A stretch of 5,514 bases of DNA from Bacilli bacterium (GTDB taxonomy: Bacteria; Bacillota; Bacilli; Tumebacillales; JAQBPP01). The notes below the pieces were generated by a model. It did no database searches. It was not told the origin of the DNA and was given only the letters and a program-made list of their open reading frames with translations. Position numbers and translations under genes: made by a program. The stretch is from positions 1 to 5,514 of the forward strand of contig JAQBPP010000363.1 of the NCBI GenBank assembly GCA_028287455.1. The letters run 5' to 3'. Position 1 is the first letter of the stretch. Each line of letters starts with the position of its first letter. This document shows positions 1 through 5,514 of the stretch, piece after piece.

Positions 1-1548
1 AATTTACGGGATTGGCACGAACTGTATTGCGCGGGACATCTGATCGAAGCAGGGGTCGCTTACTATGAGGCCACCGGGAAAACCAGGCTGCTTGATGTGG
101 TTTGCCGGTTAGCCGATCATATTGCGGATGTATTTGGTACTAAACCCGCTCAATTGAGGGGCTATGACGGTCATGAAGAGATCGAACTTGCGCTTGTTAA
201 ATTATATCGGGCAACTGGCATCCGGAAGTATTTGGAACTGGGCAGATATTTTATTAACGAACGAGGCAGACAGCCCTACTTTTTTGAGACAGAAGCGCAG
301 CAGCGTGGTGATTTACAAATTCGCAAAGATTTCGATTATTTCCAAGCCCATTTGCCGGTGCGTGAGCAGCAGAACGCCGTGGGACACTCGGTGCGTGCGA
401 TGTATCTTTATGCAGGAATGGCCGATATTGCAGCGGAAACTGAGGATGAGGAACTGCTGGAGGCGTGCAGAGCACTCTGGAAAAATGTCACTGGGCGCCA
501 AATGTATATAACTGGAGGGATTGGATCCATAGCGCATCGTGAAGCGTTTACGATCGATTATGATCTGCCAAACGATTATGCATATACAGAAACTTGTGCT
601 TCTATAGGGCTTGTCTTGTTCGCACACCGCATGCTGCAGATCGAACAGGACAGCCGATATGCGGATGTGATTGAACGCTGTCTGTATAACGGAATATTGA
701 GTGGGGTATCACTAGACGGCAAATCTTACTTTTATGTAAATCCATTAGCCGTTTGGCCGGCTGTCTGTCAGCACCGTTCTGATAAAAAACACGTAAAAAC
801 TGAACGTCAACCCTGGTACGGCACCGCGTGCTGCCCGCCGAATATTGCCCGTCTGATCGGTTCTTTAGGACAGTATTTCTATTCTGTGTCTAATTCGGAG
901 TTATACGTGCATCTCTATGCGTCAGGAACAATGGAAACGGAGATCGCCGGACAAACAATTCGGATCAATCAACGCACTGAATATCCCTGGCAAGAACAGG
1001 TTGAATTCAGTTTATCCCTTGATACTGAGGTATCGTTCTCGTTCGCCCTGCGGATTCCTGATTGGTGCAAAAACGTCTCCATTCAAGTGAACGACCATCC
1101 TGTTTCACTCGAATCAAACTGCTCTAAAGGTTATGCAAAAATAAATCGTGTATGGTCAGATGGCGATCATGTGCGTCTGAAATTGGAAATGCCTGTTGAG
1201 CGTATCTATGCGAACCCAAATGTTCGAGAAAATGCTGGCAAAGTTGCGCTGCAGCGTGGTCCAGTTGTTTATTGCTTGGAAGAAATCGATAATGAGCCAA
1301 ATCTTCCGGCGATTTCACTCCCAGCAGACGCACAATTGTCTGTCTGCTTCGACGATCAGCTGTTGGGTGGTATTGCAGTGATTTCCGGTACAGCGAGCAG
1401 AACTGTGTCCGATCTCGCGACACTAGAAGAAGAGGTTTTGTACCGATCAAGTCCGAATCCTACTGTTCAATTTTCTTTCAAAGCGATTCCCTATTTTGCA
1501 TGGTGCAACAGAAACCCAGGTGAAATGATCGTTTGGATTCGAGAATAG
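1..1548 (+). CDS. GH127 beta-L-arabinofuranosidase, 5' end outside window
   Basis: Glycoside hydrolase family 127 (old name DUF1680) removes beta-L-arabinofuranose from arabino-oligosaccharides and glycans. Frame 1 is open from the first base, beginning NLRDWHELYCAGHLIEA, so the GTG at 97 is internal and not the start. Active-site residues known from Bifidobacterium HypBA1 (numbering recalled: H142, H194, H270, E322, E338, C340, C417, C418) have counterparts at window codons H6, H58, H129, E181, E197, C199, C277 and C278. Most spacings are identical. The first Cys of TACCPPN is the expected nucleophile, and the Glu/Cys set is the zinc site. By this register about 136 N-terminal residues are missing, giving a full protein near 650 aa, normal for the family. 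The C-terminal beta-sandwich ends in the typical IPYFAWCNRNPGEMIVW. No truncation or frameshift is visible within the window. Its stop codon TAG is also the first triplet of the downstream repeat array. Family certain; exact substrate inferred. Confidence 0.95.
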   Translation, partial: NLRDWHELYCAGHLIEAGVAYYEATGKTRLLDVVCRLADHIADVFGTKPAQLRGYDGHEEIELALVKLYRATGIRKYLELGRYFINERGRQPYFFETEAQQRGDLQIRKDFDYFQAHLPVREQQNAVGHSVRAMYLYAGMADIAAETEDEELLEACRALWKNVTGRQMYITGGIGSIAHREAFTIDYDLPNDYAYTETCASIGLVLFAHRMLQIEQDSRYADVIERCLYNGILSGVSLDGKSYFYVNPLAVWPAVCQHRSDKKHVKTERQPWYGTACCPPNIARLIGSLGQYFYSVSNSELYVHLYASGTMETEIAGQTIRINQRTEYPWQEQVEFSLSLDTEVSFSFALRIPDWCKNVSIQVNDHPVSLESNCSKGYAKINRVWSDGDHVRLKLEMPVERIYANPNVRENAGKVALQRGPVVYCLEEIDNEPNLPAISLPADAQLSVCFDDQLLGGIAVISGTASRTVSDLATLEEEVLYRSSPNPTVQFSFKAIPYFAWCNRNPGEMIVWIRE

Positions 1549-1593
1549 GAAAAAATATTCGTTCCTTTCTAGGAAAAAACATTCGTTCCTTTC
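1546..1593. repeat. Two tandem 24-base repeats (forward arms F1, F2)
   Basis: Unit F1 spans 1546-1569 and unit F2 spans 1570-1593. Each reads TAGG, six A, one variable base, then the 13-base core ATTCGTTCCTTTC. They differ at one place only: T at 1556, C at 1580. F1 starts exactly on the stop codon of the arabinofuranosidase gene. The cores are the inverse of those in the three 48-base units downstream. Confidence 0.95.
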
Positions 1594-1740
1594 TAGCTCG
1601 GGTTGCAGGCAAAAGTCGCGTCGAAAGGAACGAATGATTTTTCTGCTACGGCCTACACATAAGTCGCGTCGAAAGGAACGAATGTTTTTTCTGCTACGGC
1701 CTACACATAAGTCGCGTCGAAAGGAACGAATATTTTTTCC
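1548..1740. terminator. Nested inverted-repeat array, likely bidirectional terminator
   Basis: Arms 1548-1569 and 1719-1740 are perfectly complementary over 22 bases. Inside them, 1573-1593 and 1671-1691 are complementary over 21 bases. Arms start with A-runs and end with T-runs, so a transcript in either direction would make a strong stem followed by U residues, as in intrinsic terminators. A shorter alternative pairs 1580-1593 with 1623-1636 across a 29-base loop. The array lies just after the arabinofuranosidase stop and between convergent genes, the right place for a two-way terminator. The repeats are seen directly. Termination is inferred; a palindromic mobile repeat is the main alternative. 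Confidence 0.6.
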
Positions 1741-1745
1741 GTTAC
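1613..1745. repeat. Three tandem 48-base repeats (reverse arms R1-R3)
   Basis: Units lie at 1613-1660, 1661-1708 and 1709-1745 (last one partial). The first two are identical except at 1637/1685 (A/T). The third matches the second over its first 23 bases, then differs at 1732, 1740 and 1742 before similarity is lost near 1746. Each carries GTCGCGTC, then the core GAAAGGAACGAAT (1623-1635, 1671-1683, 1719-1731), a run of five or six T, and, in the first two, CTGCTACGGCCTACACAT. The core is the exact reverse complement of the forward-unit core. The 48-base period is twice the 24-base forward period. There are no unique spacers, so it is not a CRISPR array. Confidence 0.95.
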
Positions 1746-1753
1746 TTAAGGCA

Positions 1754-1772
1754 AAGAAAGTTACACTTTCTT
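1754..1772. repeat. Short perfect hairpin in convergent gap
   Basis: AAGAAAGT (1754-1761) and ACTTTCTT (1765-1772) are perfect inverse complements around the 3-base loop TAC. The stem is A/T-rich and no T-run follows on the plus strand, so it is at best a weak transcript-end structure. Confidence 0.5.
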
Positions 1773-1774
1773 AT

Positions 1775-1811
1775 AATTAAATAAAGCCATCCGGAAATAC
1801 GGATAGCTTTA
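1775..1811 (-). terminator. Intrinsic terminator of the aldo/keto reductase
   Basis: Bases 1782-1793 and 1800-1811 form a 12-pair stem with a 6-base loop. On the minus strand the one plus-strand mismatch (1788/1805) becomes a U-G pair, so the stem is unbroken only in that direction. The U-rich stretch AUUUAAUU follows on the minus strand. It begins 19 bases after the reductase stop codon (1830-1832). Strand-specific pairing and position both point to the reductase transcript. Confidence 0.8.
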
Positions 1812-1829
1812 CCAATTGATAGGGATCGC

Positions 1830-2762
1830 TTATTTTTTCCAAGCTTGCGGATGTTCGTCACTTACGAAATCAAACGCAGCCGCCCTGGCGTTAGTTTCTA
1901 CCTGGTGCGGATCCTTACATCCTGGAATTACGCAGGTGACTGCAGGGTGCTTCAAGCACCAGGCAAGTGCCCATTCTGCCATGCTAACGCCTGCTGGCAC
2001 TTCATTTTGCCTGATTTCTTCAACTTGACTGAGCTTTAACGCGGTCTGTTCCTTATCGTGTCTGGAACGCACATCGTTGTCGGCAAACACTGCACCAGGC
2101 TTATATTTTCCACTGAGATAGCCGCTGGCCAGCGGTACCCGTGCAAGCACACCAAGATCCTGACGCTGACAGGAAGGGAATACGCGAGTTTCCGGCTTTT
2201 GATCCAACCGATTGTAAACGACTTGAATCGCCTTGGCGTTTACTTGATCCGCAGAATCTGTCTGATGCAGATTATCGTTGCTGCCAATGGAAATCCCCAG
2301 GTTTCTGATTTTACCAGCCTGGACTTGTTTGTCGAGCGCAGTCCACAACTCATCGTTATCAAATACTTCGTTCGGGCCGGAATGAAATTGGTATAAATCT
2401 ACATAGTCTGTCTTAAGCGATTGTAACGAAGCATTGAGTTGTTTCAAGACTTCTGTCGCCGACCAGTAATTGATGGACGAGTTTTGCCGGTCTGCATGAT
2501 TGTGGCCAAACTTTGTCGCAATGACCCAATCAGCTCTGTTGTTACGCTGAGCGATGTAATTGCCGATGAAATTTTCCGACAGGTGGTGACCATAACATTC
2601 TGCGGTATCCAGTAAATTGATACCGACTTCGTTCGCTTTATCGAGAATGGCGTTTACTTCGTCCTGGGAGAAATCTTTGCCCCAAGCTCCCCCAAACTGC
2701 CAGGTACCAACGCCGACAACAGAAACTTTGAGTTCCGTTTTACCCAGTCTGCGGTATTTCAT
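1830..2762 (-). CDS. Aldo/keto reductase (NADPH-dependent oxidoreductase)
   Basis: A complete 310-aa cytoplasmic TIM-barrel oxidoreductase of the aldo/keto reductase superfamily, which reduces aldehydes, ketones or sugars with NADPH. The catalytic tetrad is readable: D52 and Y57 in LLDTAECYG, K84 in IATKFG and H127 in YQFHSG. The start KYRRLGKTELKVSVVGVGTWQFGG is the usual beta-hairpin and first strand. VIPGCKDPHQVETN (278-291) is the usual C-terminal cofactor phosphate-binding stretch. Length is normal. ATG at 2762 is preceded by AGGAGCT on the minus strand, and a near-consensus sigma-A promoter lies further upstream. It is convergent with the arabinofuranosidase and divergent from the Gfo/Idh gene, so probably a one-gene transcript. 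Substrate is unknown; a sugar aldehyde would fit the neighbours, but general detoxification is equally possible. Confidence 0.95.
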   Translation of the reverse strand: MKYRRLGKTELKVSVVGVGTWQFGGAWGKDFSQDEVNAILDKANEVGINLLDTAECYGHHLSENFIGNYIAQRNNRADWVIATKFGHNHADRQNSSINYWSATEVLKQLNASLQSLKTDYVDLYQFHSGPNEVFDNDELWTALDKQVQAGKIRNLGISIGSNDNLHQTDSADQVNAKAIQVVYNRLDQKPETRVFPSCQRQDLGVLARVPLASGYLSGKYKPGAVFADNDVRSRHDKEQTALKLSQVEEIRQNEVPAGVSMAEWALAWCLKHPAVTCVIPGCKDPHQVETNARAAAFDFVSDEHPQAWKK

Positions 2763-2804
2763 GACGAATCAGCTCCTACTCTAGTAGATTATGTATGCTC
2801 TTTC

Positions 2805-2833
2805 ATTATAAGAAACTTTTAAGGCTGCAACAA
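2805..2833 (-). promoter_or_regulatory. Sigma-A promoter of the aldo/keto reductase
   Basis: On the minus strand the -35 box TTGTTG (2833-2828) is followed by exactly 17 bases and a perfect -10 box TATAAT (2810-2805). The expected transcript start is near 2798, giving a 5' leader of about 36 bases that contains the AGGAGCT ribosome site (2777-2771). A small inverted repeat, CTACT-CT-AGTAG (2776-2787), lies in the leader. ATGCTC (2795-2800) and GAGCAT (2839-2844) flank the promoter. Either could be an operator, but both are short. Confidence 0.8.
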
Positions 2834-2897
2834 GGAGTGAGCATCGAGCAATCGTTACTTATTTCGGGGAAGTTGTCCGAATTTAACAGGAAAATCA

Positions 2898-2926
2898 TTG
2901 AAGATTGTGGAAGTTATAACTAAACT
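2898..2926 (+). promoter_or_regulatory. Possible promoter of the Gfo/Idh/MocA gene
   Basis: TTGAAG (2898-2903), a 17-base spacer and TAAACT (2921-2926) give a weak sigma-A match, four of six bases in each box. It sits 28 bases before the ATG. TATAAC at 2915-2920 is a better -10 by itself but has no -35 at a normal distance. Some promoter must lie in this divergent gap because the upstream gene is on the other strand. Confidence 0.4.
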
Positions 2927-2953
2927 TAATTAAGTAAAAGAGAGGTAGTAAAA

Positions 2954-3928
2954 ATGAAAGCGGTTTTAGTCGGTTTAGGTGTAGCAGGGTATTCCTGGTA
3001 CAAAACGTTGAAGAATCAAGGTAACATCCAAATCTCCGTCGTAGAAATCGATCCGAGTGCCCGACCAAAAGTTGGCGACGACCCGGTAAATTTCTATACA
3101 TCATTAAACGAAGCCATCGAACAGGAAAAACCAGACTTTATTGTAAATGTAACATCTCCTACTGCACATACCAGTATCAACAATGTTGCGTTTGATTATC
3201 ATTTGCCTGTACTTTGCGAAAAACCGATCTCCTTCGATTATGCGGAATCGATTCAAGTGGTACAGAGAGCTGCAAATGAACAAATTCCTTTTATGATTGC
3301 GGAGAATTATCGCCGGATGGCACATTTTCGCAAACTGCGATCCTTAATCGAAGAGGGGACGATTGGAAAAATCGCTTCAATTGATGTGAACTTCTATCGA
3401 TATCACCAAGTGGAACGAAAATATACAGTAAGCTTGCTGCAGGACATCACGGTTCATCATCTGGATTTAATGCGTTATCTGACCGGACAAGAAGGAACGA
3501 AGATGTTTGCTAAATTATATAATCCGATTGGCAGTTGGGCGGACGACAGCAGCAGATGCATTAATTTGTATATGCTGCTGGAAATGGGAGAAGGCATCTT
3601 GGTCACCTATACCGGCGGCATTTCCTCCAGAGGCAAACAAACCGAGTGGGGCGGTAATTGGCGCATTGAAGGCACAGAGGGTGCAATCGAGATCGTTGGC
3701 AAGAAAATCACAATTGAACGAAACGGTGACACTACCGAAATCAGCGATTACAGTGATGTGCACTCAGTAGGCACTTTGAAGGAGTTTTTGTTGTCTTTGG
3801 AGCAAAAAAGAGACGCAGAAACCTCTGGGAAGGATTATCTCAAAACGCAGGCGTTGGTTCATTTTGCGGAGGAGTCGAGCAAAGTGAATCGAATGCTTGA
3901 GATCACGTTTCCTGAAATCAGAAGTTAG
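2954..3928 (+). CDS. Gfo/Idh/MocA family oxidoreductase
   Basis: A complete 324-aa NAD(P)-dependent oxidoreductase of the glucose-fructose oxidoreductase/inositol dehydrogenase family, which usually oxidises or reduces a sugar, inositol or related ring compound in the cytoplasm. The Rossmann fold opens with VGLGVAG (residues 6-12, GxGxxG). CEKP (88-91) carries the family lysine K90. ENYRR (117-121) and LLQDITVHHLDLMRYLTG (161-178) supply the usual D164 and H168 of the substrate site. The C-terminal half is the beta-sheet substrate and oligomer domain (about 125-320). ATG at 2954 has AGAGG eight bases upstream. It stands alone on its strand: divergent from the reductase, convergent with the transporter. 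The two stop codons interlock, so there is no intergenic terminator. Family is firm; substrate cannot be read from sequence. Confidence 0.93.
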   Translation: MKAVLVGLGVAGYSWYKTLKNQGNIQISVVEIDPSARPKVGDDPVNFYTSLNEAIEQEKPDFIVNVTSPTAHTSINNVAFDYHLPVLCEKPISFDYAESIQVVQRAANEQIPFMIAENYRRMAHFRKLRSLIEEGTIGKIASIDVNFYRYHQVERKYTVSLLQDITVHHLDLMRYLTGQEGTKMFAKLYNPIGSWADDSSRCINLYMLLEMGEGILVTYTGGISSRGKQTEWGGNWRIEGTEGAIEIVGKKITIERNGDTTEISDYSDVHSVGTLKEFLLSLEQKRDAETSGKDYLKTQALVHFAEESSKVNRMLEITFPEIRS

Positions 3929-4842
3929 CCAGTTTTTGAAGACAGTTGGTTGATCTTTATTCCAAGTTTAGACGTTTTACGATTTGCTGTGAGCACACCC
4001 AGCAACACCAACACACCGCCAATTAACTGTGTAGCATAGATCGGGTCTCCGAGCACCCAATGTCCAACTAAAATGGCAACAAAAGGCGGGATATTCATAA
4101 ACATGGCAGCCGTTCCCGCTCCCACAACAGCAACGCCTTTATTCCACCAGAATCCGGCAACACCTTGGCAAATAATGCCAGCAATTGCCATTAACCCCCA
4201 TAGCCAAACATGATGGCTAACTACGGTGTGACCCAGGATTCCTTCGCCGGAAGCAGCAGGCAGCATCAACAAACTGCCAATTACTGTTGAAAAGATAGTA
4301 ATTGCATAAGATGACATGCTGCTGCTGAGTTTTCGTATATAAAGCAAACTGATGGATTGAGTGAGCATGGCAATTAATAGATAAAGATCACCTGTTGTGA
4401 TGCCAAACCCGCCCTTGCCTCCTATTACAATTACAATAACACCAGTAATTCCAAGTAATGCACCCGCAATTTTGCCGCGGGTAAACGATTCTTTTAAGAA
4501 AATACGTTCTAAGATGGCGGTTGCCACAGGGACCAACGCTATAATTAACGAAGCATTTGCTGCAGTAGAATGATGAAGACCGGTGAAATAGAATGTTTGA
4601 TTAAATAAGGTTCCAAATATTCCAGCGCCCGCGAGCAGTGCCCATTCTTGCATTGTAGGACGGCGCAAACCACCATTAAACAGACCAACCAGAATTAAAA
4701 ACAGGGAGGTTATACTGATCCGGGCAAATGACAGCATAATGGGTGAAAACCCGTGCAGCAAATAAGAACTTATTACGTAATTGCATCCCCATAATAAGGA
4801 TACAGCAGTCAGACCCAGCAGGGCCGATCGTTCTGCAGTCAA
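3925..4842 (-). CDS. EamA/DMT-superfamily membrane transporter
   Basis: A 305-aa inner-membrane protein made of two EamA repeats (about residues 9-140 and 151-286), with ten predicted helices near 7-27, 33-55, 67-86, 92-113, 124-141, 151-170, 178-197, 212-232, 238-262 and 268-286. Typical signatures are LLWGCNYVIS, the STAANASLIIALVPVATAI stretch, and GAGTAAMFMNIPPFVAIL in the second half. The family exports amino acids, nucleosides and other small metabolites; the cargo here is unknown. The frame is open to TTG 4884, but that codon has no ribosome site and adds 14 polar residues. TTG at 4842 has AAGGAAG eight bases upstream and puts helix 1 right at the N-terminus, so it is chosen. The stop codon overlaps that of the Gfo/Idh gene. 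The gene is divergent from the lipoprotein gene. Confidence 0.9.
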   Translation of the reverse strand: MTAERSALLGLTAVSLLWGCNYVISSYLLHGFSPIMLSFARISITSLFLILVGLFNGGLRRPTMQEWALLAGAGIFGTLFNQTFYFTGLHHSTAANASLIIALVPVATAILERIFLKESFTRGKIAGALLGITGVIVIVIGGKGGFGITTGDLYLLIAMLTQSISLLYIRKLSSSMSSYAITIFSTVIGSLLMLPAASGEGILGHTVVSHHVWLWGLMAIAGIICQGVAGFWWNKGVAVVGAGTAAMFMNIPPFVAILVGHWVLGDPIYATQLIGGVLVLLGVLTANRKTSKLGIKINQLSSKTG

Positions 4843-4850
4843 ATTAGACA

Positions 4851-4857
4851 CTTCCTT
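4851..4857 (-). promoter_or_regulatory. Ribosome site deciding the transporter start
   Basis: AAGGAAG on the minus strand ends eight bases before TTG 4842. The GTG at 4851 overlaps it and the TTG at 4884 has nothing comparable upstream (AGAAAAGTTGTGA), so 4842 is the best-supported start. Confidence 0.65.
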
Positions 4858-4968
4858 AGAACCAGATATAAATCCACGTTTCAATCACAACTTTTCTATT
4901 ATTACGCGTTACGAAATTAAAAGGCAATCCCAAGTGGTACTTATATTTCCAATAGTGCATAAACGACT

Positions 4969-4972
4969 GGAG
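4969..4972 (+). promoter_or_regulatory. Ribosome site deciding the lipoprotein start
   Basis: GGAG, eight bases before TTG 4981. The other in-frame candidate, GTG 4972, overlaps this motif and has no purine-rich site before it. An in-frame TAA at 4960-4962 excludes any start further upstream. Confidence 0.65.
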
Positions 4973-4980
4973 TGAAACAG

Positions 4981-5514
4981 TTGAGTGTTTGGAAGCTAGC
5001 TTGTGTGACTACAGTCGCAGTTTGTTTAACAGCTTGCGGAGCAACTAACGGCACTGCCCTAAAAAACACACCTGTTCAAACCTCCCAGCAAATTGGTTCG
5101 AATAGCTCAAATGGCAGCGTAGTCAATGGCAAAGATGTGCAATGGATATCGTATCAAAATGGGCATTTGCAATATGGTCAGGATGCTCAAGGCAATCGCA
5201 TTCCTGATTTTTCCTATGCGGGTTTCAAAGGGGGTGGAGTCCTGCTTCCAAAAGCCCCGGTGAAACAAACAGTCTCTCCCAGCGGTTCTAATGATGACAC
5301 AACTGTCATCCAGCAAGCAATTGATGCGGTTGGCAAACTGTCGATAGATGCTAATGGTCTCCGGGGGGCAGTGCTGCTTGAACCAGGAACCTATCACATT
5401 GCGGGGACTATGCAAATGAATCAAAGCGGGGTGGTGCTGCGGGGTTCTGGAAGCGGACAGGGAGGCACTCTCCTCATTGCAGAAGGCAAAACTCGCACAG
5501 TCTTAACGCTTGGC
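4981..5514 (+). CDS. Lipoprotein with right-handed beta-helix fold, 3' end outside window
   Basis: The frame runs open from TTG 4981 to the window edge (178 codons). Residues 1-18, MSVWKLACVTTVAVCLTA, form a short hydrophobic signal peptide ending in the lipobox LTAC, with Cys19 as the lipidated residue. A Ser/Asn/Gly/Thr-rich linker follows (about 20-50). NRIPDFSYAGFKGGGV (72-87) and DDTTVIQQAIDAV (105-117), then GAVLLEPGTYHIAG and GVVLRGSGSGQGGTLL, are the classic opening of a pectate-lyase-superfamily beta-helix, where rungs start after an N-terminal capping helix. The protein should sit on the outer face of the membrane and bind or cleave polysaccharide. Catalytic residues would lie beyond the window, so lyase or hydrolase activity is not shown. 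It is divergent from the transporter; a TATATT at 4942-4947 is a possible -10 but lacks a good -35. Confidence 0.85.
   Translation, partial: MSVWKLACVTTVAVCLTACGATNGTALKNTPVQTSQQIGSNSSNGSVVNGKDVQWISYQNGHLQYGQDAQGNRIPDFSYAGFKGGGVLLPKAPVKQTVSPSGSNDDTTVIQQAIDAVGKLSIDANGLRGAVLLEPGTYHIAGTMQMNQSGVVLRGSGSGQGGTLLIAEGKTRTVLTLG

Noticed and set aside
1124..1450. Minus-strand 108-codon frame inside the arabinofuranosidase
   Set aside because: It is a shadow of the conserved GH127 C-terminal domain on the other strand.
97..1548. Arabinofuranosidase starting at GTG 97
   Set aside because: The frame is open to base 1 and the upstream codons encode the conserved HELYCAGH motif, so the gene begins before the window.
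1613..1745. CRISPR array
   Set aside because: The whole 48-base unit repeats, with no unique spacers between short repeats. The copies sit beside inverted copies of the same core, and no cas gene is present.
1546..1745. Transposon or MITE insertion
   Set aside because: The outer arms resemble terminal inverted repeats, but no flanking target-site duplication is seen and the inside is made of the same repeat. Kept only as an alternative reading.
2058..2396. Plus-strand 112-codon frame inside the reductase
   Set aside because: It is antisense to a well-conserved aldo/keto reductase, and its translation has no recognisable motif.
2763..2953. Riboswitch or structured leader
   Set aside because: The leaders of both divergent genes are too short and show no long stem or known riboswitch core.
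4972..4974. GTG as start of the lipoprotein
   Set aside because: It would give a slightly more basic signal peptide (MKQLSVWK), but it overlaps the only ribosome site. TTG 4981 is better placed, though GTG cannot be fully excluded.
5107..5424. Minus-strand 105-codon frame at the right end
   Set aside because: It is antisense to the beta-helix lipoprotein, which has a signal peptide and fold signature; the minus frame has neither.

Overview
The window reads as chromosomal DNA from a Gram-positive, Bacillota-type bacterium, perhaps Paenibacillus- or Alicyclobacillus-like. The support is strong AGGAG-type Shine-Dalgarno sites, a near-consensus sigma-A promoter, two likely TTG starts fixed by their ribosome sites, a lipoprotein signal peptide and moderate G+C. 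Genus cannot be set from the sequence alone.

There are five protein genes, and every neighbouring pair changes strand (+ - + - +), so no two form an operon. From left to right they are: (1) the last ~515 codons of a GH127 beta-L-arabinofuranosidase (+, cut by the left edge); (2) a complete aldo/keto reductase (-); (3) a complete Gfo/Idh/MocA oxidoreductase (+); (4) a complete EamA/DMT ten-helix transporter (-); (5) the first 178 codons of a secreted lipoprotein that begins a right-handed beta-helix (pectate-lyase-like) fold (+, cut by the right edge). Genes 1/2 and 3/4 are convergent, and 3/4 overlap at their stop codons. Genes 2/3 and 4/5 are divergent with control regions between them.

The common theme is plant-polysaccharide and sugar use: an arabinofuranosidase, a surface beta-helix protein that may bind or cut polysaccharide, two NAD(P)-dependent oxidoreductases of sugar-related families, and a small-metabolite transporter. 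That these act in one pathway is inference. The gene order supports it only loosely.

The least ordinary stretch is the 281-base convergent gap at 1549-1829. It holds two tandem 24-base units followed by three oppositely oriented 48-base units, all sharing the same 13-base core. The outer and inner arms match each other as nested inverted repeats, and the bases that differ between copies change in matched pairs. It looks like an expanded bidirectional terminator or a mobile palindromic intergenic repeat. Two further simple hairpins follow, one of them a good terminator for the aldo/keto reductase.
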